From Temnothorax longispinosus (Eukaryota; Arthropoda; Insecta; Hymenoptera; Formicidae): DNA of 64,000 nt. This document shows positions 22,001 to 34,700 of this stretch, in pieces. The position numbers and the translations under genes are program-made. Position 1 is the first letter of the stretch; each line of letters begins with the position of its first letter. Below the pieces are notes generated by a model. The model was not told the DNA's origin. It did not search any database and saw only the letters and a program-made list of their open reading frames with translations. The stretch spans positions 2,965,001 through 3,029,000 of the forward strand of contig NC_092359.1 of NCBI RefSeq assembly GCF_030848805.1, in the 5' to 3' direction.

Positions 22001-22702
22001 TTTATTTAAAAACTTCTAAACGCGAACAATTAATATTTGTGTAAATACCATATTTACATATTTTTATATTTATACATATATATAGATTCATCTCTTTCTT
22101 TTTCTACGAATAACATTTTCCATAAACTTGACATAATATCGAGATTCCAGTCACTCGTTTATATACATTGTAATGCCATTTTTTAAGTTTATATTAAAAG
22201 CATAAATCACATATCAAAAAGTCCTGCGACTTGTATAAAAAAGTTTCTTTTTATATTTTCATCTCTAAATAATTTTCTATACTTTTCATTATATTTTTAT
22301 ATATCACTTGTATATGATTTTTGTCTTCAAAATTATCAAGTTTTCTTTGGAAGAATGACTTAAGTCTGAAAAAACAGTACTTAAAAATCATGATTAAATA
22401 TTTAAGTAAATGCTTGCAATATTTCACTAGCAGAATAGTAGAGTAGAGTAATAGCTTAAGAGTAAAAAACAGTGTGATTGAAAATAAGTTGTTCTTCCAG
22501 AAAACTGTATACAATCATTTTTTATGAGACATACTATCCAAGATATCACCAATTACGACTCTCTTTTGATTTCATATATAAGGCCAAAGATTTAGATTTT
22601 CTCATTATATATCATTTTATAATCATACTTTGTAGCATGATGCCATAATCTTTATAATTACTTCTTCTTAACACAATTATTCCATTATTTCGTAGATTTC
22701 GT

Positions 22703-22778
22703 TTAGTACTCTTCTTTTCCATTCATACTAGCGGGTACATGACTCTGTTGAGTTGCACTTCGAATTACTTCAATCCAC
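22703..22778 (-). CDS. Farp: FARP terminal coding exon (PH2 helix)
   Basis: Reads WIEVIRSATQQSHVPASMNG then KEEY and TAA at 22703-22705. The Trp of the PH2 C-terminal helix is present. FARP1 ends in the same way with RWMEVIRSAT. Confidence 0.93.
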
Positions 22779-25700
22779 CTAAAGATAAAATTTATCATTG
22801 TATTTCTCATAAATTTTAGCTTTTCAAAATTACATAGACTCTCTGTATATTTACCTTCCAAAAGTATAATCACTTTCCGCTCGAAAGAAATATACATGGT
22901 TCTTGAATTGTAACTTGAATACAAAGTCCTTGTTGATCCCATCTTTTTCTGATGGTGTAGAAACAGTATATCCTAATAATGGCAAACTAGCTAATGGGAA
23001 GTCGTCTTGATGAGATTTGTAGAAGAATAAGCAGAAGTTAGTAAATACGACCCAAAGCTTTTGCCAACCGTTGCTATTCTTGAATTTCCGTAGAAGAAAT
23101 CCGCTAAGCTGGTTCTGAAACAGTGAAGAAACGTAACAAACACATCATTAATCAGTTTCTATGTAAGGTATATCCAAGTATATCAATCAAGGCATCAGTG
23201 ATTTACCAATATTATTCGAAACTTTAACATACTTGAAATGCTCGTAGTTGATCGCTGTAACTAATACTTGTATTACGATGCCAACAAACGTGAACTGCAG
23301 TATTGCTACGTTGTGAGGCCTTTGCACCACCGCAACTAGTTCGATCTACTTCTAATCCTACACTATCTCCCATTTCGTCGGCTGAACCTAGAACTTTTGC
23401 ACAAAGAAAAAAAACTTAGAAGAAATCTCCTTTTATTAAAAAAGGAAGCTGAGAAGATTTTTTCGCTCGGTACAGATATTGTGATATACTTTGTATTACT
23501 TAACAGTTACTTACTACAAGACTTTAAACTTAAATACGGCATTTTTGCGTCCGCATCGATCTGTGTTATAGCCATGTTCAAATCTTCTATCCACCTCTCT
23601 TTTTCTTCCTCGTTGCTCGCTGCAACTGTCAATGACCTACAAAAATAAAATAATTTAAATTTTATATTGTCTTTTTTGGCTTCTGTTATATTTTTAACTT
23701 TAATAATATAACACTAAAAATATTTGCTTTAAATTTCAATATAATTTCTGTCCCTTAAAATGTCTTCGCTTTAACACGACGAGTTCATATTCGTTCAAGT
23801 TGAGGTCACAATCGTACTGATGGCTGTCATTAATAGCACACATGCTTCAATAAAATCAGTTTAGCTAGTTGACTCCTCAATAACGATATGACCTTTTAAC
23901 AACCACTTAGTATCTTTTAGTGTATTTTACACTTTGCTATTATTTCCGTAATAATATACAATGTAATTCGAAGAATTTGATATTTACTGATTTCCTTGTC
24001 CGTCGACAATAAAAGCGAAATCTGTTCCAGTCTTATTATCCGCGTCTTGAATCTTCATTCCTTTTAACGGTAATTGGCCATGCACGCGGAAACATTGTGT
24101 TGGTTGTTGCGTACGGAATGTATACAATAACACGTCCGAGAACTGGAAAAATAAATACGATAAATTCAGCTGCTATCATACTAATCAATAAGAAATATGT
24201 AGGAGACTTACCAAGAAGAACATGCGTTGTTGGAAACCTTTACGGCTGTATTTCTGCAGACATCCAAGTCTGATAAACCTTCGGCCTTCTTGTACCAAAT
24301 TATCAAAGCCAGTGATGTCTCTCTGCATTTCGCATAACTGCACCAGATTTTCCTACAAATAAAAAATTTACAAAAAATTAAAATTAAAATTGACATAACT
24401 GACCTTAGTAAAAAAAAAAAGTATTTCCAGTAAAAAATAGATCCTTTTCTTTTACTTCATTTATTACATTCTTGTATCAAACAATAATAATTGCAATAAT
24501 TTTCTAACCGCTTGATTTATAATCGTGAGCCCTTCGAGCAATGTCTCGCCGAGTCTGTCTCTCGCCGCCAAACAATCCTCGAAATCGGTATGATCCTTTG
24601 GATAATGATCCAATAGTCCTAAAAGAGCGCCACTTTGAGAAATTAAGAATTATTATCGTACATACGTTACAAATCTGATTTCACACTCACTATCGATAAT
24701 ACTATTATAATGCAGTAATCGTTGTAAAGGTTTCAAAAGGAATGAAGTCAATGGCAGGTAGCAATGCTTCTGCGACTCGAAATCGCGGCAGAGCTGGTCG
24801 AAGCGTCGCGACGTTCGCATGGAGTATTCCATTTTCTCTAACACCGGGATCAGATTCTCCAGGTATTGGTCATAGAGAGGCAGGACGTTCAAAAGCGTAT
24901 TGTACAAAAAGTCACCGATATTGTGACGGGCGTTGCTCTCCCAGCGTGCCAGCCGTGCCTCCATTTCTTGAAGGCAGGGTCCGTGCACGTCGGCGAGTAG
25001 CTCGACTAAAGAGACTACCGACTCCCCTTCCAATGCCGCTTCCCGAGAAACTTCCTCGCGGAACCACTGCACATAAATATAAGTCACAAGTTAAAATTTG
25101 TGAGTCCTCTTTCTGTCCCTTTAGATCTACCGTCCTTCTAAACTGGACTTGTTTCAACTGACTGTTCCCTAGCTCTAAAAACGAAGCGCAGCTACCTCTT
25201 CTAAGCTAGCAGGACCAAATCGGCAGAATCAAACCGGACCTATCAGAATATTTAGTACCCATTTTGTACTAATTTGTACCATACAAATAAACTTAATACA
25301 TATATTTATCCCTTCTGCTAAAAAAATAACCTTCCGGCCGATGCGCAACAGCGGAGTTGTAATTCTGCGTTGATCTGTAACAAAAGAAATATTTTTATAT
25401 TAAAGCTACGTCCAAGATAATCGACAGTAAATAATTATCAAAGTAAATAATTATTGCCCGTTTTTAAAGCGTCATTTTAACAAATATCTGATTTTAAAGC
25501 GAAAAATTGTGCAAATAATACTGCGACCGTGCGAATAAGAGAGAGACGCGACGTTCGCGACGTAATATCTCGCATACGCCGGAGATCAGACTCGACCCGA
25601 AATTGCACCGTAGTTAAAAACTAATATATAAGAAAATTAACAACTACTCACCCCACGGTCGCTCCGCCGTCGCCCGATGCCTCCCAGGCCCCGTTCTCCT

Positions 25701-28700
25701 CTCCTCGATCGTCCTCCGTTACTCCGTGGAGCAACTGTCTCGAGAACGCGATTACGCGATTACGCGACTTTGATTAACTACGGATTATCCGAAAAAATGT
25801 AATCAAATGCGATATACCTCGGTATCCGTATAAATTCCTCGAAGCACATGAATTAAATGAACTTTCGATATATGTATCACAGTTTTTCGCAAGCTAAACA
25901 ATCGGACCCGGCGACAGGCGACACCCGGCGACTCGTGTATTTACTCCGCGATATATGCGATATGGGAGCTGGAGCGGGAGCAGGAGTAACGACACGTCTG
26001 ACGTCAGAACAGGTCACGGGCGTCGCGGTAAACATGAGTAGTGGGGATAGAGTGGGGGTAAGGTGAATACACACTACACACTACACACGGTGCGTGGTCG
26101 GTTAGTTCGGTATGCCGGGTATGCGTTCGCATAAAGTCTACCCCTCTCTATCCCCACTGCTCATGTTACCAAGGCGCCCGCGGCCCGTTCTGATTTCTGA
26201 TGTCGTTGCTCGCGGATCGCACATCGCAGAGTAATATAAGTACGAATCGCCAGGTCCGATTATTCAGATTACAGAAAAATGTGATACATCGAATGTTCAT
26301 TTAAGGCTGGTTCTAGTTCTAATACAATCAGTCATATGTCGCCTATGTCGGATGGCCCAATGAGAGAATTTCTTTTTCGATAACGAATTTTTCTCATTGG
26401 ACCATCGGTTACGTTCCGAAAGCAATCAAAGCGAACGCAGCCTATAATAAGTGTAATAAAGTACGCGCCGCGTCCGTGTCGTGAGATTAATACCGGGGAG
26501 TCAGGGGAGTGCCGTGCCTTTTTAGTGTCGCGCGATCATAAGAGACGAAGAGACGATGTCGTCGATTTTCGCTCGTGAACGTCGTCTCCATGTTATCGTC
26601 TATCTGCGGGACAATGGACATCGCGGCACGGGCCGACGTGGGCCGACGGGTGTCGAGCGGATCATACAGCTTCGTTCGCAGCTTCTTCGTCGTAATTTTT
26701 TTCCGTTGCCGCGTCGCGAGATTGATGCCGGGAGTGCCGTGCCTTTAGTGTCGCGCGATCATAAGCGACGATATCGGTCGATTTTCGTGAACGTCGCGAG
26801 TGAAGTGACGATTTACGAAATTCCGCCATGTTCGTCTACCTGCGGGAGATCGCGGCACGGGCCGACGGAGATGGCGTCGAGCGGATCATACAGCTTCTCC
26901 GCCGTAATTTTCCGTTGCGTCGCGAGATTAATGCCGGAAGTGTCGTGCAAAGTGTCGAAAATATCGCGCGATCATAAGCGACGCGATCTTATCGTCGATT
27001 TTCGTGAACGTCGTCAGTGAGTAGTGAGTGCGCCAACCGGCCAACGGACCATCGCTGCAACGGAGTAGGACCTGGTGAATCGTGGAGAGGAGGAGGAGGC
27101 CTGGGGAGGCATCGGGCGACGGCGGAGCAACCGTGGGGTGAGTAGTTAAATTGTTATTCGTTTATTACTTTGCTGTCCTGTCAGTCCTGTCAGTCCTGTG
27201 ACGGAATATCCGCCACTTTCTCAAGTGCGCAACTTTTGATTCGTCCATTACATGATATTCGTTAATTAGATAATATTATCTTGGACACCTACTTTAATGT
27301 AAAAATATTGTTATGTTACAGATTAATGCAGGATTACAACTTACAACTCCGCTGTTGCGCATCGGCCGGTGAGTTATTTTTTTAGCAGAAGGGATAAATA
27401 TATGTATTAAGTTTATTTGTATGGTACAAATTAGTACAAAATGGGTACTAAATATTCTGATAGGTCCGGTTTGATTCTGCCGATTTGGTCCTGCTAGCTT
27501 AGAAGAGGTAGCGCAGCTTTACTTACCACATTAATAACATCCAAGTCCTTCTTGTAAGTTCGTTCTGTCATGAGGAGCTCCTTGGCTATGTAATAAGCTT
27601 TATCGGTTGGCCATCTCTGGACAGAAAAATAGTAACTCTTTATTGCTGTTCTTATAGAATTGTCGTTGAAAAAACACGGCAATAGTCGTATTCTTAAACG
27701 ACAAACCTACCTTTGTTTTTCTGACTTCCGCCTCCTCCGCTTCCCCGTTTCGTACATTCTTTATCGGGCTGAGATCCGGCGAATTTACGACGCTCGCATT
27801 GTTCATCTCGACTCCGCCGTTCGTCGTCCGTTTATCCGGCGATTTCTCAGCGGCGTACACAGAATTATTGTTCTCCCGTTGATTAGATATCGCCTGCTTT
27901 TCGGCTTGGACATCTGCAAATAAATATCAGTTAGGCAACCCCTAGGAAGAAACAGAAGTGCCGCTGAGTACGAGAAATAAAAAAAATAGATAAAACAGGT
28001 GTCCCCAGGAAACATCTGAAGGAATAAAACCCGATATATATAAGTGTATGTATATAATAGGCACGCATGCTATAGTGCACTATCTATATTTATTCTTTTT
28101 TTTATTGTGATTTTTTGCAAAATCGAAAATAAGTATTGATGGCTGAGTCAAATGCAACATAAAGTTTCGGGAAAATTATTCGATGAATCAGTGGCATGGA
28201 TTCGATGAATCTACAAATGTCTATAATAATACTAATTTCATGTGAATCTACAATTGGAGGAGTAAAAGCCATAGTAGTGGTGTAAGTCAAATTTTTTAAA
28301 ATATTGACTTACACCACTATGGGTTTTACCCCCCCAATTATTCTCGATGTATTAATAAACATCAAGAAATTTATAAGTAAAAATTAATAGCTACTTTTGA
28401 TTCAGCAAAATTAAACTTTCAATATCTCTGTCGTAGACTCTGTTCTAAGAATTCTCTCTCATCTCATTAGAAGTAATAATCATTTAGCGACGTTATGAGG
28501 CGAATAAGTATAAATTTTAGAGTGTATTTTAAATAAAGACGCTCTGTGACTAACTTTGAAAATCTTAATGAGATACGTGCTTTTTAATTCAAGAATTAAA
28601 AAAAAACCTATTTTCTTTGCGCAGATCATAATACAAAGGCAATGATGCAAGTGAAGAGTGCAGATAATGTCGAGTAAGCGATTTTTAATAAATAAATGAG

Positions 28701-31700
28701 ACATCAAAGCCAATATATGCGGTTTCATTCCTATGAAAATTCATGCCCAAGCACGTCTATAAAGTACCGTGTTCTAAGTAATAAGCCGACTAATAAAACG
28801 GTGATTAGAAGCCGGATAAAGTTAACGTTAAGAATCCATAATGTAACAGTATTCTACATTATTCCACTGACGCAAATCGCATGCGGAAATAAGGATCATC
28901 ATGACGAGAGGTCGCACGATATTCGCAAAACGGGCGAACGGAAATTCCTCAGCAACGAGAGAATCTCCGATCGAATTCGGATTCCTCCACGGGGAGGAAG
29001 ACGTAACGAGAACAACAGAAAGAGATTATATGCGGTACAACTATAAGAATAAGCTACTCCGCCCGTACTTTGCGTTGGCTGTAACGACATAAAGTTCATT
29101 CAATATACGAGTGCGGACCGGTAACGCATTTGCATGAATCTCGGAAGCCTTGAAAATATATACTCTGACCTTTGAGCGCGATAATTGATAGCCGTATTAC
29201 TTTCGGGCTTATATAACGGTGAGATCGCACACGATCAAGGATATTTTGATACTTTCAGCCTTGATCCCGAAACACACTTGCGCTTTATTGTTGCATTCGT
29301 CTTGTGACATTTGGGAACTATGCCGTTTTTATTATTAAGAACGTGCAGTTACCCTGATGGAAATATTTTGCTAAAAGTACTATGAAATCGATGAAAAGTG
29401 AAATAAAAGTTATTGAAACATACTGAATGTATTTCAAAATTAATCATGATTTTTCTTATAAAATGTAATGTAATGTAATACTGTAAAATATAAGGAATGT
29501 TAAATTATACTGTTGAAAAGTAATAACAAATTTTTTGAAATATTAGGTATAATGAAATTTTGCTGAATTCAACTGAAAACTGAATTTTTACTAAAATATT
29601 AATGAAATAATAATAAAATGGTCAATATTGAAAGAAAATTTTAAATACATTTCAATAAAATATTTCCATATCAGGGTCGTAAATTATTCTTTTTCTATTT
29701 TTATACTTCCTTTCTCAGATAACTTTCGAAACTGCAGCGCTCAAATAAAGAGTACATACAGATTCGTTTACGGATTATGCAAATGCGACGGAGAGCCCGG
29801 ACTAAGCGGGAATTCGTGCCACTTCAGCAGACGTATCGTGAAACAATGACGAAGAGAAAGAAATCGTAATATCCACAATTAAGACAGGCATTGTAAGGGG
29901 ATTACTCACACGTAATGTCATCCGTGTCGAACGACGAATCCGGCATTGCGATAAAGAGATACGGTATGAAGAACGAAAAAAACAAAATAAAAGAGAAGAA
30001 GAGGAGCAGGCCGCATCGCACACGGGGAAGGAGAGGAAATTCAATATTCGATTCGCCAAAAATCGGATAAAACGAGGAAAAATAGAAAGCAACGAATCTT
30101 GCTGCGAATCTCTGTCGGATCCGAAATTAAAATGTCAATCTGACCACACGTGGACGGATAACGAAAAAAAACGTGGACGCAGGTAGAAAACGAATGTTTA
30201 ACGAAAAGAGAGCGAGAGAACGAAACGAACATACTCCAGAAACCAAACATCATCCAGAAACCAAAGTGAAATTACTGACGCAGATCCGACATGTGACTTT
30301 GTATATAATTTATTGTTATAATTAATGTATCAATAATCAATGTACAATAGATTTCCTACGCTTGGAGTACCGCTCTTCGTCCTTCGGACGCCGGTAATTC
30401 CCCCACGTCCCTCCATCGAGCTGTGCCTCAATATCGTGCGAACACAATCGGTCGATATATATATCGAACGACCGACGAAACGGCGCATCTCAACCGGGGG
30501 AATCACCGCGTAAAACAAACATATTTTTTATGTATATATATATATTTATATATATTTATTTTCATATATATATATATAGCGTTAACAAGTACGGTATATC
30601 GATAAACGATCAAAAAGTGTTACACAAATTACAAACGGGGGATAAGGATGGGGAGGGAGCGTTACGCCGACACGACGGACACCTCGACGTACGTGTATCC
30701 TGCTCTAATTATCTTGTCCACCGCTTTTCGTTCCGACCGTTAAATCGGGTCCTAAATTGTACGCAATTATATGTACCTACACATGCATACGCGTGTGTGC
30801 GTGTGCGCGTATACAGGATGTCCCACCGCTACCAATTGCCGTCTCAGCTACGGATATCGTAGGACCGACTGAGAAAAGCAAAAATTGCGGAGTTATTTTA
30901 AAACGGTTGATAAAATTTTAACAGTCTTTTTTACATTGTCAAGAAGGAAAAGATCGCGTTGAGAGAAAGAGAGAAACGAAGGTGATATCTCCTCTCTCAG
31001 CGCGTCTTGTCTCGGTGAAACAACTTGAATTTCAATTTAACGAAAAGGATAGACTTCTATAACCGAGCTGTCAAATAGGAAAAATTAAAAGAAGATATCT
31101 ATGGCAAGGACAGCCGGTAGTGATAGGGCATCCCGTATACGGACGTCGTATTATTTCGAACGCTCACAAATCGAAGCAAAAGTCAGTTGACACGCGAGTA
31201 ACGTCGTCTTTGCAGACCGGAAACGGAAGATGAGCGAGCTCGAAGTTACGTTCGGACGACAACGACGTGTGATTACCGTCCGGTCGATGATTCTCTCAAG
31301 GACTCCTTTATTGCTAGTCTGGTAAAGCCATTGGAAGAGATGAAGCGTATTTAATAGTGGAAAAATGGTGTCAAAATTAGCAAAATACGAACTGGAAGAC
31401 AAACAATAGTTTCAATGACAACACCGCGTGATGTAAATCAATCAACACTTCGCGAGTCTATTGGGACTTGATATCGTTATTAAAATCGACAGTCTTATAA
31501 AAACGTTTGACACTGAGAGATCAAGGTGTAAAAACACAATGCTTACGTTGTAATTTGCGAAGATATAGAAAAACTTGCCGGCTTAATATACAAATGTTCG
31601 AGTTTTATCCTTGATAAGGTTCAAAGCCGAGTAACGTTTGGACACGCGACAAATATCCTCAACAAATATCCGAATCAGAGTAGAAAGAGTTCCGTAAGAA

Positions 31701-34700
31701 CAGCGAATGAACGGCTTATTCATAAACGTTCGTTTTAAATCTACGACTGGCCAGCTTTATCCCGAAATATGTGGAAATCGAACCACATTAATATCCATAG
31801 CGAGAAAATTAAGTGCATATATATTTGCATGCAGTAGAATTTGGGAAAAAAGAAAAACTTGACGTTACTTCAATTCTCTCTTTCTCTGATTATGACGAAT
31901 CCATTTACAAAATATTTGGCACTATTTTACCTTGAAAAAGTTTTTCACCGTAGTTATCAAAATTATCATCATTCTATGATTCTACGAATGGTTAGTACAA
32001 AGTGCCTTCTAACATTTAACGTGTTTGTGAATAAACAGTGCCAAGAAAATACGAAGTTCTTTGATTCATCTTCATTTACGTTATGAACAGCCAAAAGTTA
32101 TTAGGCAAAATTTATCTTTGTTTTTATCTTACAAACTTCAACATATAATTTGAATAATACCCGAATATTATGAAAATTAACGCTTGCACTTTTCGCCAGA
32201 GACTTCTCCAGTGTTTACATTTTGGCCCAATATACGAGCTCCAAAATTTACAAGAGAATTTCCAAACTTTAACAGAACCGTATACTTTCTCTTTTTAAAC
32301 GCAAAAAGTTAAATGCCACAGATTTAACTTTCTTACGATTAGTGTTAAGATTAATTCTCTAAATTCCGAAAAAAGTGGATTAGATCGCAGTTACATTGAA
32401 TTCTTCAATCTCAGAACGAAATCTGGCCAAACACAAATTATTATTATTATTATTATCATTAACCCTGTATTGCATGACTTCTCTTGATGTCAGTCAACTT
32501 TGTAGATAAAGAGGCAGCAAATTTGTATCAAAAAATAATTAAATCCTGCGTGTTTCCTGTAACAAGATTGGCTTGTTTTACGATGTTATCGAAACATTTT
32601 TCCAAAATACTAAGATATTCATAACCAAATCGAATGTGCTCTGTTACATTTATTCAAATTTTTGCCTATGACAAACGTGATGCAATAGAGGGTCAACTAT
32701 TTATAACATATATCCATCGTGAGTTTCTCTGCGATTGACTACTCGATACATAACAGTCGTTCGGCTGTCACGCTCGGGTTATATTTAATATATTGATCCC
32801 CTGAACCACTATCGAGATACGATATTGAGAAGCACGGAGGATGATTCTTTAGAATTCATATTAAAAACAAAGGGATAATATCCATCAATTGCGAACTTCT
32901 CGCCCCAGGCATCAGGCATTATTGCTAAATTCGTGTACATTCGTATAGTAAATGTCAACTCGACTTATCGGAGAAAGGGGGGGGGATTCATAGAAGACAG
33001 AAGCCTACGTTCGAACACCGAGGGAGATTAAACAATTTTCAATTGTCGAGTACCGCAATATGAAATGTTCAGCGCCTTTTGTCGTGTTATCACGAATGAT
33101 CCTTTCGCAGATTTTGAAAATGGGAAAGAGCGCTGAGAAACTTCCCGTTATAGTGGTATAATGTTTAAAATAAATTGTTTATATCTATCTCTCAGGTGTC
33201 TGTCTTCTTCCATTGGGAGGAAAATGGTACAAGCTTCGAATAAACTGAGGAGAAATGGGCCGGAGAGCCGAGGATGATCTCTTACGGTGTCCATACACAT
33301 ATACTGCAAAGATACTGTGAATAAGAATTACATTTGATTGGGCATGGTGACGTGACCGAGAACGGACTTTACACAATTGATTAAGGGTTGACGTGGCGAG
33401 ACACTGTGACAGGTGGCAAAATACGTTCGTGATTCGTGACAGGGGCGCTACGTAATGGTTCCAAAGGTTCCTAAATAGTTAATAATTGACGTAGAAGTAT
33501 GCGTGTAGCGTATATGTGTGTGTGTGTGTGTATTTTTTGTGTATACGTGTAATAATGGTCAATAAGATGCGGGAACGTTCAGTACCACGCTGCAACTAGA
33601 GATGTGAGTTTGACGATCGCGCTATTTCTCCACTCGATAACAATAAAAAATTCACAGATTATTATTATTTTTTATCTCGCTATCACAGCTTAACGTAAGG
33701 CAGTACAAAACGGTCGAGAATGTTCCGATTTTTTGGCATACGGAGAGACGTCGCAGCTGATCTGCGAATATTCCACCGCTTAGATTATTCAACGTTTCTG
33801 GCGTCTTGATGAATTCGTGTCTTCTTTCTCTCTCGTTTTCTCTCGAGGCATTCCGACACGCTACTTCGGAAAATATCTCATGCCCCTGCCGACCTTCGGG
33901 GAGATGTCCTTTGTAGAAAATATGTAGCGTACCATCAATGGTGCCGTATCGCGATCGTTCGATTAATGTAACTTTGTATGCTCGTATGAGTGAAATTCAC
34001 ATCTCTACGCACGCTCTAGGCAGGGAGGCAGGAACAATAAACTATTATATATATATATGTATATGTATAGAACAGACTAATGTGGCTAATGCAAAAATGT
34101 GAGGGGGTGACGTTTTTGAGGGTGAATTGCTTGAAACTACAAGAGTTAAATGATGATGGGAACTCTTCGAGTTCAGCTGATGCAACGTCGCGTATATATA
34201 CAATCGGAAATACGTGTCACACAACTGTACAGTATATTGGTACAGTATATTTAATTCGTAAAAGGTATCGAAAATTGCGGGATTATTTTAACGACAGCGT
34301 TAAGAAGCGCATTGAGACGCGTTTCTAGAAAATCAAATTGCAACAATCTAAAAGTGCAGTGCGGGTGTGTCAAGATTTAGTAAACATCTTGCGGATATCT
34401 TGTGCATACACGAAAGTCCGGTATAATATCATATTTCAAACAGCGGGACTGTCTTCGATGCTTTTTCTTTTCTTCTTCTTTTTTTTGGATCATAAGCAAC
34501 GTGACGATCTTTGGAATAAATATCATGAGGTGAGGAGTTAAGTGCGTCTAAGATCTAAGGACAAGAGATTTCGCTACGGAACGGAATTAACGAAGCAGAG
34601 AAACATGCTGACAAAGAAAGAGAAGCTGGATAACGAAAGGTTCAACTCAAACGAAAAACGGAAGAGGGGACAACATGTTTTATTCGCATAGGCGAAACGC

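Larger units (their letters stand above)
25190..27511. repeat. Large imperfect palindrome in a FARP intron
   Basis: The left arm (25190-26060) and right arm (26137-27511) are diverged inverted copies. The outer ends share about 130 bp that is nearly identical (GCTAGCAGGACCAAATCGG and its complement). The inner ends share AACATGAG, then AGTGGGGATAGAG. The right arm is longer because of a tandem repeat (26480-27010) and a small hairpin element. It lies wholly between the exons at 27527 and 25066. Confidence 0.8.

Noticed and set aside
24742..25161. A 139-codon + strand frame across the DH exon
   Set aside because: It is antisense to the clearly conserved FARP DH core.
26556..27020. A 154-codon + strand frame in the palindrome
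   Set aside because: It runs through a tandem repeat and shifts frame between units, so it is not a conserved coding unit.
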